From the NCBI GenBank assembly GCA_913045135.1, contig CAJWQD010000001.1, positions 1-64,000 of the forward strand: DNA of 64,000 nt, given 5' to 3'. This stretch comes from an uncultured Flammeovirgaceae bacterium. Lineage in GTDB: Bacteria; Bacteroidota; Bacteroidia; Cytophagales; Cyclobacteriaceae. A program made the translations under genes and the position numbers. Shown here in pieces: positions 33,884-42,556 of the stretch (positions within the stretch are counted from its first letter, which is position 1; every line of letters starts with the position of its first letter). Below the pieces are notes generated by a model. It had not been told where the DNA came from, did not search any database, and was given only the letters and a program-made list of their open reading frames with translations.

Positions 33884-34900
33884 ATGAAACAAGCCATCAC
33901 ATTAAAAGATTTAGCCAGAGAATTGAATATCTCGACTAGTACTGTTTCACGGGCTCTAAAAGATAATCCTGAAATCAGTACATCAACCAGAGCTCGAGTA
34001 CAAAAATTAGCAAAAGAACTAAATTATGAACCCAATGCCTTGGCTCTAAGTTTAAGGCATAGTAAAACCAATACAATCGGAGTTATTTTACCAAAGTTGG
34101 TCCATTTTTTCTTTTCCACAGTCATCAGCGGCATCGAAGACATTGCTTATTCCAATGGGTATAATATTATTATATGCCAATCCAATGAACGTATCGATCG
34201 TGAAATACTAGATAGTAAAGCATTGTTCAATCATAGAGTAGACGGTATCTTGGTTTGTGTTTCTAAAAATACAACTAACTATGATCATTTCATTGCAATT
34301 CAAGATAAGGGTATCCCTATTGTGTTTTTTGACCGTGATGTACCTATTGATGCAAGCAAAATCCTCTCTAATGACTTTGAAGGTGGTTATAATGCCACGA
34401 AACATTTAATTCAATCTGGAAAAACAAATTTGATTCATCTATCGGGTCCTGAAGGTCTAATGTTAAGTGAGCAGCGTACGCGCGGGTTTATTCAAGCTCA
34501 TCAAGATTTAGATATCCCTTTTGATAAGGAAAAAATATTACGTTGTGGTGATGAAGATGCTCATGAAAATTTCAAAATCATCCAAGGTGCATTAGAAAGA
34601 GGAGTGAAATTCGACGGAATATTTGCCGTCAATGATATCGCTGCAGTAGGCGCTTTACAAGCATTACAAACAGCTCAAATATCTGTGCCACAAGAGGTCG
34701 CTATAATAGGTTATTCTGATTGGCAATTTTCGTCTTTTATATCACCTAAACTAACCACTATTAAGCAAAATGGAAATGACATGGGAAAAAAAGCTACCGA
34801 GTTATTATTGGAAGAAATCCACTCTAAAGATACATTTATAGAGGCCAAGTCAATTACGTTATCTACTGAGATCATCTTGAGAGGGACCACCTTAAATTAA
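33884..34900 (+). CDS. LacI-family transcriptional regulator
   Basis: A 338-residue DNA-binding regulator. The N-terminal LacI helix-turn-helix is ITLKDLARELNISTSTVSRA with the hinge helix PNALALSLRHSKTN. The rest is a periplasmic-binding-protein-like sugar sensor starting IGVILPKLVHFFFSTVISGI. It is divergent from a maltodextrin-degrading enzyme gene, so it probably responds to a maltose-type sugar and controls that gene; this is inference from position. Start at 33884 is the only ATG near the HTH. The downstream gene is 96 bases away and not obviously related. Confidence 0.92.
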   Translation: MKQAITLKDLARELNISTSTVSRALKDNPEISTSTRARVQKLAKELNYEPNALALSLRHSKTNTIGVILPKLVHFFFSTVISGIEDIAYSNGYNIIICQSNERIDREILDSKALFNHRVDGILVCVSKNTTNYDHFIAIQDKGIPIVFFDRDVPIDASKILSNDFEGGYNATKHLIQSGKTNLIHLSGPEGLMLSEQRTRGFIQAHQDLDIPFDKEKILRCGDEDAHENFKIIQGALERGVKFDGIFAVNDIAAVGALQALQTAQISVPQEVAIIGYSDWQFSSFISPKLTTIKQNGNDMGKKATELLLEEIHSKDTFIEAKSITLSTEIILRGTTLN

Positions 34901-34996
34901 TGAAAATACAATATTGGTTATTATTCTTTGAAACACAAACCCCTTCTAGAGCAGAAAAAAACTCCCAAACAGATAATAATCTCTATCTTCGTAAAG

Positions 34997-35527
34997 ATGA
35001 ATTTTCGTTTACCTTTAGTTGGATTATTTTTTTGCTTTTGTAGCCCGAGAGTGATACAATACCAAAATGAGAAGGCAAACTTTGTCAATTACCGGAGTTT
35101 CTATATTTTGAACTCTAAATCTGATCATCTCAATGTCGCTGAATCTAATGAGGTAAATAACCGCATTAAACCATTTATTATTGATGAAATGAATCGAAGA
35201 GGCTATGAAATAGATTCAGAAAATCCTGATCTAATCCTTCGGTTTGAAATTATTTACGGTTCTGAAAATACCAACAACTCAAACCTAAGTCGTTTTAATA
35301 TGGTCTATTATCCAAGGACTAGCAATAATATTGTTGGAGCTGTACTGATTGAATTGATAGATAACAATACTAATAAGTTGGTCTGGCAATCAAGTATCGA
35401 TGCCGATAATGCCATGAAAAAAAGAAATGAAAAAGACCCGTTTAAGAAACTAGTTATTCGCCTTTTTAATACCTATTTATACCAAGCAGGCAATGCTATC
35501 CCAAATGAGCAATTAATGATAAAATGA
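34997..35527 (+). CDS. DUF4136-domain lipoprotein
   Basis: An envelope lipoprotein of unknown function with the DUF4136 fold common in Bacteroidota. I start it at the internal ATG (34997), which gives a signal and lipobox-like N-terminus, PLVGLFFCFCSP. A TTG start 69 bases upstream would bury the signal. The domain is seen in NEKANFVNYRSFYIL, the region around IDEMNRRGYEIDSENPDLIL, and ELIDNNTNKLVWQSSIDADN. The TGA overlaps the ATG of the NhaC antiporter (ATGA), so the two are translationally coupled. Confidence 0.8.
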   Translation: MNFRLPLVGLFFCFCSPRVIQYQNEKANFVNYRSFYILNSKSDHLNVAESNEVNNRIKPFIIDEMNRRGYEIDSENPDLILRFEIIYGSENTNNSNLSRFNMVYYPRTSNNIVGAVLIELIDNNTNKLVWQSSIDADNAMKKRNEKDPFKKLVIRLFNTYLYQAGNAIPNEQLMIK

Positions 35528-36939
35528 CTGATTACGGATTTTTATCTTTAATTCCCCCCGTTTTAGCGATATTTTTGGCAATCAGAACCAAACAAGTGAT
35601 CTTTTCACTCCTGCTAGGTATCACCATTGGCTGGATCATTATCAGTGGAGGAAATCTTTTTTTGGGACTTATCGCTACGATTGAAGCTATCATTAATGTC
35701 TTTAGTAGTGCAGGAAATACTCGTACTGTCGTATTTACACTTTTAGTAGGAGCCTTAATCCAATTAATCAAATTTTCAGGAGGAGTAGATGGGTTTATTG
35801 GTCTTATTCAAAAAAAACTATCACAAACTAAAAACCCCAAAAGAAATATACAACTAGCTGCAGGTATTACTGGATTTCTCATATTTATTGAATCAAATAT
35901 TTCAATCTTAGCTGTGGGCACAGCATATAAACCCATTTTTGCCAGATATAAAATTGCCAAAGAAAAATTGGCATATCTAGCAGACAGTAGCTCGGCCCCG
36001 GCATGCATCTTATTCCCTCTCAATGCTTGGGGTGCTTACATTATGGGTTTACTGATGGTTTACGAACATTTGGATCCATTCAAGATGCTGGCATATTCTA
36101 TCCCTTTCAATTTTTATCCTATTATTACCTTGCTTTTCTTATTTTATTTGGCATTCACAGGAAAATCCTTTGGCCCCATGCGATCATTTGAAGACAAAGT
36201 TTCGGAAGAAATTACCAATGAAAAAATTACCGCAGCATCAGGAAACCCTCATTTAATGATTTGGCCATTAGCTGCCATGGTGTTTTCCATGCCTTTCTTC
36301 TTAATTTATACGGGTTGGAAAGATACTTTTACGGGTGACCTGAGTACAATTATCTGGAACAGTATTGGTAATGGGTCTGGAAGCAGTGCCGTTACTTATG
36401 CGATTGTTTTTGCCTTATTTATAGCGGCATTTATTATGGGTATACAAAAAAAAATAACGTTAGTATCCTTTTTTCGCGAATCTATAAAAGGTATGAATGA
36501 TATGCTGATTATGGCTATTTTAATGGTACTAGCCTTTGCTTTGAGTGCCTTATGTAAAGAATTGGAAACGGGAGTTTATGTTGCTCAAATAACCTCAAAT
36601 TGGCTTTCACCAAGTATGGCACCCTTTGTACTTTTTATTACAAGCTGTTTTGTTGCATTTTCAACGGGTACCTCTTGGGGTACTTTTGCCATCATGATTA
36701 GTATTGTCGTCCCTTTAATTGAAACCATGACATTACATCCTTATCTAAGCTTAGCCGCTGTTTTGGGTGGTGGTGTTTTTGGAGATCATTGCTCCCCTAT
36801 ATCTGATACAACACTCATCGCCTCAGTAGCAACGAAGAGTAACCATATTGATCATATTAAAACCCAATTACCTTATGCACTCTTCACAGGTAGTTTAACA
36901 GGCCTCCTTTATCTTATAACAGGCTTTTTATTTACTTAA
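35524..36939 (+). CDS. nhaC: Na+/H+ antiporter, NhaC family
   Basis: An integral inner-membrane protein of 471 residues with about 11-12 spans. It begins YGFLSLIPPVLAIFLAIRTK and contains the NhaC-type signatures NISILAVGTAYKPI, FSTGTSWGTFAIMISIV and GGGVFGDHCSPISDTTLIAS, the last being strongly diagnostic. Family members exchange sodium for protons, or move malate/lactate or amino acids. It is coupled by a 4-base overlap to the DUF4136 gene. The 3' end overlaps the convergent lysA gene by 8 bases. Confidence 0.92.
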   Translation: MTDYGFLSLIPPVLAIFLAIRTKQVIFSLLLGITIGWIIISGGNLFLGLIATIEAIINVFSSAGNTRTVVFTLLVGALIQLIKFSGGVDGFIGLIQKKLSQTKNPKRNIQLAAGITGFLIFIESNISILAVGTAYKPIFARYKIAKEKLAYLADSSSAPACILFPLNAWGAYIMGLLMVYEHLDPFKMLAYSIPFNFYPIITLLFLFYLAFTGKSFGPMRSFEDKVSEEITNEKITAASGNPHLMIWPLAAMVFSMPFFLIYTGWKDTFTGDLSTIIWNSIGNGSGSSAVTYAIVFALFIAAFIMGIQKKITLVSFFRESIKGMNDMLIMAILMVLAFALSALCKELETGVYVAQITSNWLSPSMAPFVLFITSCFVAFSTGTSWGTFAIMISIVVPLIETMTLHPYLSLAAVLGGGVFGDHCSPISDTTLIASVATKSNHIDHIKTQLPYALFTGSLTGLLYLITGFLFT

Positions 36940-38089
36940 AATCATCGCTAAAAATACATGGAGCTGCATCGCGTAAATTATACTGACTAGCCATTGCTTC
37001 TCCATAAGCACCAGCCGAACAAATGGCAAGCAAATCTCCTCTTTTAGCTTTGGGCATAGAAAGGCCTCTAGCAAAAGCATCCGATGTTTCACATACAGGT
37101 CCCACCACATCATAAACTTCTGACCCCTCTTGAGAAGAAAGATTTTGAATGAAATGAAGCGAACGATACAAAGCGGGTCTAATCAATTCTGTCATACCTG
37201 CATCAAGAATCATGAAACTGGTTTTTTCAGCCGGTTTTATATAAAGCACACGAGCAATTAAAGTTCCACATTGGCCAACTAAAGATCTGCCTAATTCAAA
37301 ATGTAAAGTTTGATTGGGCAATTGGACTAAATTCCTTTTAAAACAGCTAAAGTATCCATTAAAATCAGCGATAGAATTTTTATCAGGCTGATCATAATCA
37401 ATACCCAATCCTCCACCAACGTTGATATGTGGTAACTCAAAGGAATGATCAAGTAACAGACTTTGGACTTCATTACATCGATCTACAAGCTCTTTAAACC
37501 TTGAAAGATCAATTATTTGAGATCCTATATGAAAGTGAATTCCTATAAATTCAGTATACTCCAAAGATTTTATCAAAGATATGGCTAGACTTAGCTCTTC
37601 TAAAGTAATGCCAAATTTATTATCACGCTTACCAGTGGTTATATATTCATGGGTTCCAGCATCAACATTTGGATTAATCCTCAAGGCGAAACGAGTTTTT
37701 TTACCCGAGGTCTTAGACAATTGCTCCAGTACTTTCAACTCCTCTAAAGATTCAACATTAAAGCCAAAAATATCATGTTTTATTCCTGAGTTAATTTCTC
37801 TATCTGTCTTACCGACCCCAGCGAATAAAATATTTTTGGGATCAAAACCAACCTCAATCGCTCTATTGACCTCATTTCCACTGACGCAATCAGCTCCCAG
37901 TCCAAACTTTAATACCTCATTAAGAATACGCGGATTAGAATTAGCCTTTAAGGCATAATGTATCTGATAAGGACCATTACCTAATGCTTCCTTAGCCGAT
38001 TTAATCGTTTTTTGAAGGAGTCCGATATCATAATAATAAAATGGTGTATCAACAGATAAAAACTGATCAACGTTAGTGTAAATGGACAT
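36932..38089 (-). CDS. lysA: Diaminopimelate decarboxylase
   Basis: The PLP enzyme that converts meso-diaminopimelate to L-lysine, the last step of the pathway. The 385 residues form a fold-III alanine-racemase barrel plus a C-terminal beta domain. The Schiff-base Lys is in YALKANSNPRIL, the PLP phosphate loop is GGGLGIDYD, and the substrate-binding VGPVCETSDAF carries the active-site Cys. The start ATG overlaps by one base the TAA of the TPR gene (TAATG), and dapD is three genes upstream on the same strand. Lysine genes here are therefore interleaved with envelope genes. Confidence 0.95.
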   Translation of the reverse strand: MSIYTNVDQFLSVDTPFYYYDIGLLQKTIKSAKEALGNGPYQIHYALKANSNPRILNEVLKFGLGADCVSGNEVNRAIEVGFDPKNILFAGVGKTDREINSGIKHDIFGFNVESLEELKVLEQLSKTSGKKTRFALRINPNVDAGTHEYITTGKRDNKFGITLEELSLAISLIKSLEYTEFIGIHFHIGSQIIDLSRFKELVDRCNEVQSLLLDHSFELPHINVGGGLGIDYDQPDKNSIADFNGYFSCFKRNLVQLPNQTLHFELGRSLVGQCGTLIARVLYIKPAEKTSFMILDAGMTELIRPALYRSLHFIQNLSSQEGSEVYDVVGPVCETSDAFARGLSMPKAKRGDLLAICSAGAYGEAMASQYNLRDAAPCIFSDDFK

Positions 38090-38673
38090 TAGCTACAATA
38101 TTTTTTCTTAGCAATAGATGAACCCTTAACCTTGAGACGCTTTGCATAATTGAAGTCTAGGCAGGCCGATTTGATCTCTTCCATAGATATCTTTAAAGCT
38201 CCACGATAATAAAACGCATCACCATAATCTGGATTTAACTTAATTGCCATTCCATAGGACTTAAGTGCATCTTTGAAATAACCCATCTGATGGGCTCCTT
38301 TGGCAAGCCAAAAATGGGATTGTGCAAAGTCAGGATTCCATTCAACCGCTTTTTGAGCGGCTAATACTGCTTCTTCATAATATCCCAATTCATATTTTAC
38401 CTTAGCTATGCTGGTTTGTGCTATAATATTTTTCTTATCTAATTCCAGTATTTTTTGAAAATCCATCAAAGCATTTTTATATTCTCCAATTTCCTCAAAA
38501 CTTCTTCCCCTTTGATAAAGCACCAAAATGGTTGGTTTATGTCTATATAAATAATCAGAATAAGCAATAATTGCCTTTTCATAAGATTGTTCCTTATAAT
38601 ATCTATCACCCTTCCTTGTGCCGCCTTCACAACTCACTAAAACTATCATTAAAAAAAAAATTAAACATTTCAT
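38089..38673 (-). CDS. TPR-repeat lipoprotein
   Basis: A 194-residue lipoprotein: signal CLIFFLMIVLVSC followed by tetratricopeptide repeats (YYKEQSYEKAIIAYSDYL; GEYKNALMDFQKILELD; YYEEAVLAAQKAVEWNPD; GYFKDALKSYGMAIKLNPD). At least four repeats fill the mature protein, so it is a protein-interaction scaffold at a membrane face, role unknown. It sits between a DUF3108 gene and lysA on the same strand, with a one-base overlap to lysA, and is probably cotranscribed. Confidence 0.88.
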   Translation of the reverse strand: MKCLIFFLMIVLVSCEGGTRKGDRYYKEQSYEKAIIAYSDYLYRHKPTILVLYQRGRSFEEIGEYKNALMDFQKILELDKKNIIAQTSIAKVKYELGYYEEAVLAAQKAVEWNPDFAQSHFWLAKGAHQMGYFKDALKSYGMAIKLNPDYGDAFYYRGALKISMEEIKSACLDFNYAKRLKVKGSSIAKKKYCS

Positions 38674-38701
38674 TATCTTAACTCATTATTAGGTATAAAA
38701 T

Positions 38702-39496
38702 TTACTTATAATCTTCAGCAAATTTGATATTTTCATAACCTACTAAATTACAAGTAGCATGTCCAAAAAACATTTGTGCTTCAATCCTTAATGGCAATTG
38801 ATCTTTGTCGGCAGAAATCCAGGCGGTAATAGGAGCCTCTCCCCTAAAAATATCATTATCAGGTAAAATGGGTCGAACCTGATGTGCCATACGTTTTCCA
38901 ACCTTTGATTTTACTAATTTCTTACCCTTGTAAACCAAACCAAAATCATAAAAGATCTCATCATAAAAAGCTTTAAAATTTATGGTATCACTTGGTCTTA
39001 AATCGTTAAAATTTATATTTCTTAACTTCAGATATCCACTCATCAAATCATTCATATCTCCCTTGTAATCGAAATACTTTGTTGGATTTATCTTATTTCT
39101 CCTGATTTTATCTACCTTAATTTTATTTGCGTGTTTATCAAAAAAAACCTCATCTCTACGTGTATAATTGCCCTCATTTATATCAGAGTAAGATACTAAG
39201 GGCAATAGATCTGCCTTTTCTATGAAAGCTCCCCAAGTATCATCCACCTTCGTAAACAGACTTAGAAAACCAGCTGTTTGACCAGATATCTCTACCTGAT
39301 AAGCATCACAGTTCTCAAATACCGTATCGGATACATGCAATGAAGCAGACCCAATATTAAACCATCCATAATTCAAATTAAATTTCAATTGCTCCCCTGA
39401 AACAAAATTATTTGCAGCTAAATTTTCATAAATTGCTGTTTGTGCAAAACTGCAAACAGTCATGATTCCAAAATATAAAAGAAAAAGAACTTTCAT
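38702..39496 (-). CDS. DUF3108-family exported protein
   Basis: An exported protein of about 264 residues. I use the inner ATG (39496), which gives a clean signal peptide, KVLFLLYFGIMTVCSFAQ; an upstream ATG would add 12 residues. The DUF3108 region is seen in SGEQLKFNLNYGWFNIGSAS, then VDDTWGAFIEKADLLPLVSY and the closing ITAWISADKDQLPLRIEAQM. These proteins are beta-rich and periplasmic or outer-membrane associated. Their role is unknown, though lipid or glycan transport has been proposed for relatives. It lies between dapD and the TPR gene, same strand. Confidence 0.85.
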   Translation of the reverse strand: MKVLFLLYFGIMTVCSFAQTAIYENLAANNFVSGEQLKFNLNYGWFNIGSASLHVSDTVFENCDAYQVEISGQTAGFLSLFTKVDDTWGAFIEKADLLPLVSYSDINEGNYTRRDEVFFDKHANKIKVDKIRRNKINPTKYFDYKGDMNDLMSGYLKLRNINFNDLRPSDTINFKAFYDEIFYDFGLVYKGKKLVKSKVGKRMAHQVRPILPDNDIFRGEAPITAWISADKDQLPLRIEAQMFFGHATCNLVGYENIKFAEDYK

Positions 39497-39546
39497 TGAC
39501 CTAAAGAAAAGTAACGTCCAAAAATAATACAAAGAAAAAAGCTAAA

Positions 39547-40359
39547 TTAAATCGAAACGTTGTTTTCTCTTAGAGCTGCATTCAAAGATGTTTTCTTGTC
39601 AGTACTATCTTTTCTTTGTCCAATGATCATAGCACAGGGTACATTAAACTCGCCTGCGGGAAATTTTTTTGCGTAAGAACCGGGAATCACAACTGATCGT
39701 TCAGGTACATAGCCCTTGTATTCCACAGGTTCACTACCCGTCACATCAATAATCTTAGAGCTAGCCGTCAGTACAACATTGGCCCCAAGCACGGCCTCTT
39801 TCCCTACTCTTATTCCTTCAACTACGATGCATCTAGAACCAATAAAGGCATCATCCTCTATAATGACTGGTGACGCCTGCACAGGTTCTAGTACTCCGCC
39901 AATACCCACGCCTCCACTCAGATGAACATTCTTACCTATTTGAGCACAACTTCCAACTGTAGCCCAGGTATCTACCATGGTTCCTTCATCTATGTAGGCC
40001 CCAATATTCACATAAGAAGGCATTAATACGCAACCCTTACTAATGAATGATCCATATCTCGCCACTGCTTGAGGTACAACACGTACACCCAACAAATCAT
40101 ATCCCGATTTTAATTTTATTTTATCATGAAATTGAAAAGGTCCCACTTCAATAAGTTGCATCTTCATTAAAGGAAAATATAAAATTACTGCCTTTTTAAG
40201 CCACTCATTAACTTGCCAAATACCATTTTCGGACTCCGCAATTCTACGACGTCCAATGTCGAGATCGTCCACAACTGTTTTAATAGCAAGAATCACACCT
40301 TTGTCATTTAGTAAAGCATTGTCGGCCCAAGCATTTTCAATTAATTTCTGTAAATCCAT
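39547..40359 (-). CDS. dapD: 2,3,4,5-tetrahydropyridine-2,6-dicarboxylate N-succinyltransferase
   Basis: Transfers succinyl from succinyl-CoA to tetrahydrodipicolinate in the succinylase branch of diaminopimelate/lysine synthesis. 270 residues as in the family: an N-terminal helical domain (LQKLIENAWADNALLNDK), then a left-handed beta helix of hexapeptide repeats (MPSYVNIGAYIDEGTMVDTW; IGKNVHLSGGVGIGGVLEP; IEDDAFIGSRCIVVEGI), then the C-terminal sheet. DapD forms trimers in the cytosol. Lying upstream of lysA on the same strand, it links this cluster to lysine and peptidoglycan precursor supply. Confidence 0.96.
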   Translation of the reverse strand: MDLQKLIENAWADNALLNDKGVILAIKTVVDDLDIGRRRIAESENGIWQVNEWLKKAVILYFPLMKMQLIEVGPFQFHDKIKLKSGYDLLGVRVVPQAVARYGSFISKGCVLMPSYVNIGAYIDEGTMVDTWATVGSCAQIGKNVHLSGGVGIGGVLEPVQASPVIIEDDAFIGSRCIVVEGIRVGKEAVLGANVVLTASSKIIDVTGSEPVEYKGYVPERSVVIPGSYAKKFPAGEFNVPCAMIIGQRKDSTDKKTSLNAALRENNVSI

Positions 40360-40762
40360 AAACAGCTACATTATATTTTTATCACCTTAAATATCTAATC
40401 TATCATTTTTAAAAAGAAGAAAATCAATTATATCTGTATATATCTCCCCATTTGATTTTTATAAACAATTAATGGAATAAAAGTAAATTAATAATTTATA
40501 TTTTCACACATCACTTAATGATTTCAAAAAATATTCAATCAACCCTCCTTCGAAAGCCCTTCCAAATGAAATCATCATATCTACAGATATTACTAAGGAA
40601 GATAGTTCAATTTATTAATTAGTGTTTATTCATGCATCCATTTAATTTAAAATGTTGTTTTTTTTATTTCAACTTTATAAAATAAAATTCATTAATCACA
40701 TTAATTAAAATTGATATATATCTGAATAATAGTTAATTATAAATAATAATTACATATATCTA
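40360..40762. other. 403-bp AT-rich intergenic region upstream of the metal operon
   Basis: Very AT-rich and free of open frames of any size. It carries the dapD promoter on one side and leads into the palindromic operator of the metal operon on the other. No RNA gene was recognised. Confidence 0.4.
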
Positions 40763-40794
40763 AATTAATTTTTAGATTAATCTAAAAATTAATT
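40763..40794. promoter_or_regulatory. Perfect 32-bp palindrome, likely DtxR/MntR-type operator
   Basis: The central 20 bases are TTTTTAGATTAATCTAAAAA, extended by AATTAA on the left and TTAATT on the right to a perfect 16+16 palindrome. It ends where the -7 box begins and 11 bases before the start codon of the DtxR-like gene. A bound repressor would cover the promoter. The core TTAGATTAATCTAA has the size and symmetry of MntR/DtxR-family boxes. Confidence 0.75.
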
Positions 40795-40801
40795 AGTTTT
40801 G
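40794..40801 (+). promoter_or_regulatory. -7 promoter box of the metal operon
   Basis: TAGTTTTG fits TAnnTTTG. Transcription would begin at or within a few bases of the ATG at 40806, so the message for the regulator may be leaderless. The box directly abuts the 32-bp operator. Confidence 0.5.
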
Positions 40802-40805
40802 TTTT

Positions 40806-41489
40806 ATGGAAAAGTCTCTTAGTCTTACTGAGGAAAATTACATAAAGGCCATCTTTCAAATTAGGAGAACTCCAGAATCCAATGTGTCTACTAATTCATT
40901 AGCTAATAGCTTGCAAACAAAACCTGCTACTGTTAGCGATATGATCAAAAGACTTTCTCATAAAAAATTAATTTTTTATGAGAAGTATAAAGGTGTTACC
41001 CTGTCTGCAGCAGGCTCAAAACAGGCTATAAAAATTATAAGAAAGCATAGGTTATGGGAGGTTTTCTTGGTAAATCATTTGAATTTTAAATGGGATCAAG
41101 TGCATGAAATTGCTGAACAATTGGAGCACATAAAGTCTTCTGAACTAATTAATCGATTGGATGATTTCCTTGGAAATCCAACTACAGATCCCCACGGAGA
41201 TCCTATACCCAATGCAAACGGTCAATTCCAGCTTGGTCCTTCGAAATTATTATCAGAAATGACTTCTAATGAAAATGGAATCATCGTAGGCGTGAAAAAT
41301 GAAAATTCCCTACTCTTACAACATTTAGATAAATTAAATATTCATTTGGGATTAAATATTAAAGTGAAAGAAGTAAATGATTTCGATCAATCTATGCAAA
41401 TAAAATTAGCAGATTCTAGTACGCTTTTCTTGTCTGAAAAAATTGCTTCTCAAATATTAATTGCAAAAAAATTAAGATCCTATTTATAA
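40806..41489 (+). CDS. DtxR/MntR-family metal-dependent repressor
   Basis: A 227-residue metalloregulator. It has a winged HTH (TEENYIKAIFQI; VSTNSLANSLQTKPATVSDM), a dimerisation and metal domain (HRLWEVFLV; HEIAEQLEHIKS; DPHGDPIP) and a C-terminal FeoA/SH3-like domain. Likely ligands are His81, Glu85, His100, Glu104, Glu107 and His108. Glu104 stands where DtxR has Cys102, which is the MntR-like choice. The position of DtxR Met10/MntR Asp8 is Asn11, so the metal cannot be assigned firmly (iron or manganese). It heads the operon, with a 32-bp palindrome over its promoter, so autoregulation is likely. Confidence 0.9.
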   Translation: MEKSLSLTEENYIKAIFQIRRTPESNVSTNSLANSLQTKPATVSDMIKRLSHKKLIFYEKYKGVTLSAAGSKQAIKIIRKHRLWEVFLVNHLNFKWDQVHEIAEQLEHIKSSELINRLDDFLGNPTTDPHGDPIPNANGQFQLGPSKLLSEMTSNENGIIVGVKNENSLLLQHLDKLNIHLGLNIKVKEVNDFDQSMQIKLADSSTLFLSEKIASQILIAKKLRSYL

Positions 41490-41500
41490 ATATAGAAAAA

Positions 41501-42556
41501 TTGTTTGCCAATCTACCTCATCTTCTTGATCTAGGCTATCTGCTCTTATCAATTACTATACTTTTGAGTGTGTTTTATTTAATAAAAAAACATCAATATT
41601 CATTACGATGGTTACTCCCTTTTAAACATATTGAAAAATCGATCACTGAAGATTTGCTCAAACAACTCTATAATATTACCTCAAGCCAAAAAACCACAGA
41701 TTTCAGAATGCTTTCAGGTGCCTTAAAAATTCCAGAAAGAAAAAAATTAAAAATCTTTGAGTCAATGACTCAAAAAGGATTGATCCAAATATCTGATAAA
41801 TATGTAAAATTGACCGACACTGGAAAAAATTATGCCCTCAGCATAATCAGAATTCATCGATTATGGGAAAAATACCTTTCAGAAAAAACGGGTTTTGACA
41901 AATCTTTATGGCATGATCTCGCAGAAGCCAAAGAACATCAACTGTCAAAGGAAGAAGCTGAAGATCTCTATGAAGAACTTGGTAGACCTCGATTTGATCC
42001 ACATGGTGATCCTATTCCCACCGCTTTGGGAGAAATGATTGCGGAAACAGGAACGTCAATTGTAGGTATTCCAAAGGGCAAAGTTGCTAAAATCATTCAT
42101 ATTGAAGATGAGCCGAGATCGGTATATCGTCAGATCATAAAGGAAAAATTGCACATTGGTGCCCACATAAAAATACTCACTTCTGAAGATGATTATATTG
42201 ATTTTGAGTCTGAAGGGCAATCAATCAAATTATCTACAGTCGTCGCTAGCAATATTCAAGTAATGCTTTTAACTACACAGGAAGTGTACGAAGAAGGCAA
42301 AGTTCGTCTTTCTAGTTTGATTGAAGGAGAACATGCAACCATTCTTGGTATTTCTACTGAATGCAGAGGTGCCAACCGGCGTAGACTGCTTGACCTAGGA
42401 TTTATAAAAGGTACTGTACTCACCTTAGAGTATATGGGACCTAGACAAAATCCACGAGCTTATCGACTCCGAAATACTCTAATTGCCTTGAGAAATGATC
42501 AAGCTGAATTAATACTGATTGAAAAAAAACAATATGACAGAACTGGAAGCTTGTAA
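41501..42556 (+). CDS. Membrane-anchored DtxR-like sensor fused to FeoA
   Basis: A 351-residue protein with an unusual order. A single N-terminal membrane span (DLGYLLLSITILLSVFYLI, about 10-28) is followed by a winged-HTH-like region (FRMLSGALKIPERKKLKIFE). Next come DtxR metal-domain signatures (IHRLWEKYL; HDLAEAKEHQLS; DPHGDPIP), an SH3-like segment, and a final FeoA domain (GEHATILGISTECRGANRRR; LEYMGPRQNPRAYRL). The His/Glu pattern HxxxExxEH is kept, so metal sensing is plausible. Start is TTG 41501, 11 bases after the repressor. No ATG exists before the HTH region. It overlaps the GTPase gene by 23 bases. Confidence 0.85.
   Translation: MFANLPHLLDLGYLLLSITILLSVFYLIKKHQYSLRWLLPFKHIEKSITEDLLKQLYNITSSQKTTDFRMLSGALKIPERKKLKIFESMTQKGLIQISDKYVKLTDTGKNYALSIIRIHRLWEKYLSEKTGFDKSLWHDLAEAKEHQLSKEEAEDLYEELGRPRFDPHGDPIPTALGEMIAETGTSIVGIPKGKVAKIIHIEDEPRSVYRQIIKEKLHIGAHIKILTSEDDYIDFESEGQSIKLSTVVASNIQVMLLTTQEVYEEGKVRLSSLIEGEHATILGISTECRGANRRRLLDLGFIKGTVLTLEYMGPRQNPRAYRLRNTLIALRNDQAELILIEKKQYDRTGSL

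Noticed and set aside
36928-37113. Extra minus-strand frame within lysA
   Set aside because: Overlaps the well-supported lysA gene in another frame and has no family resemblance.
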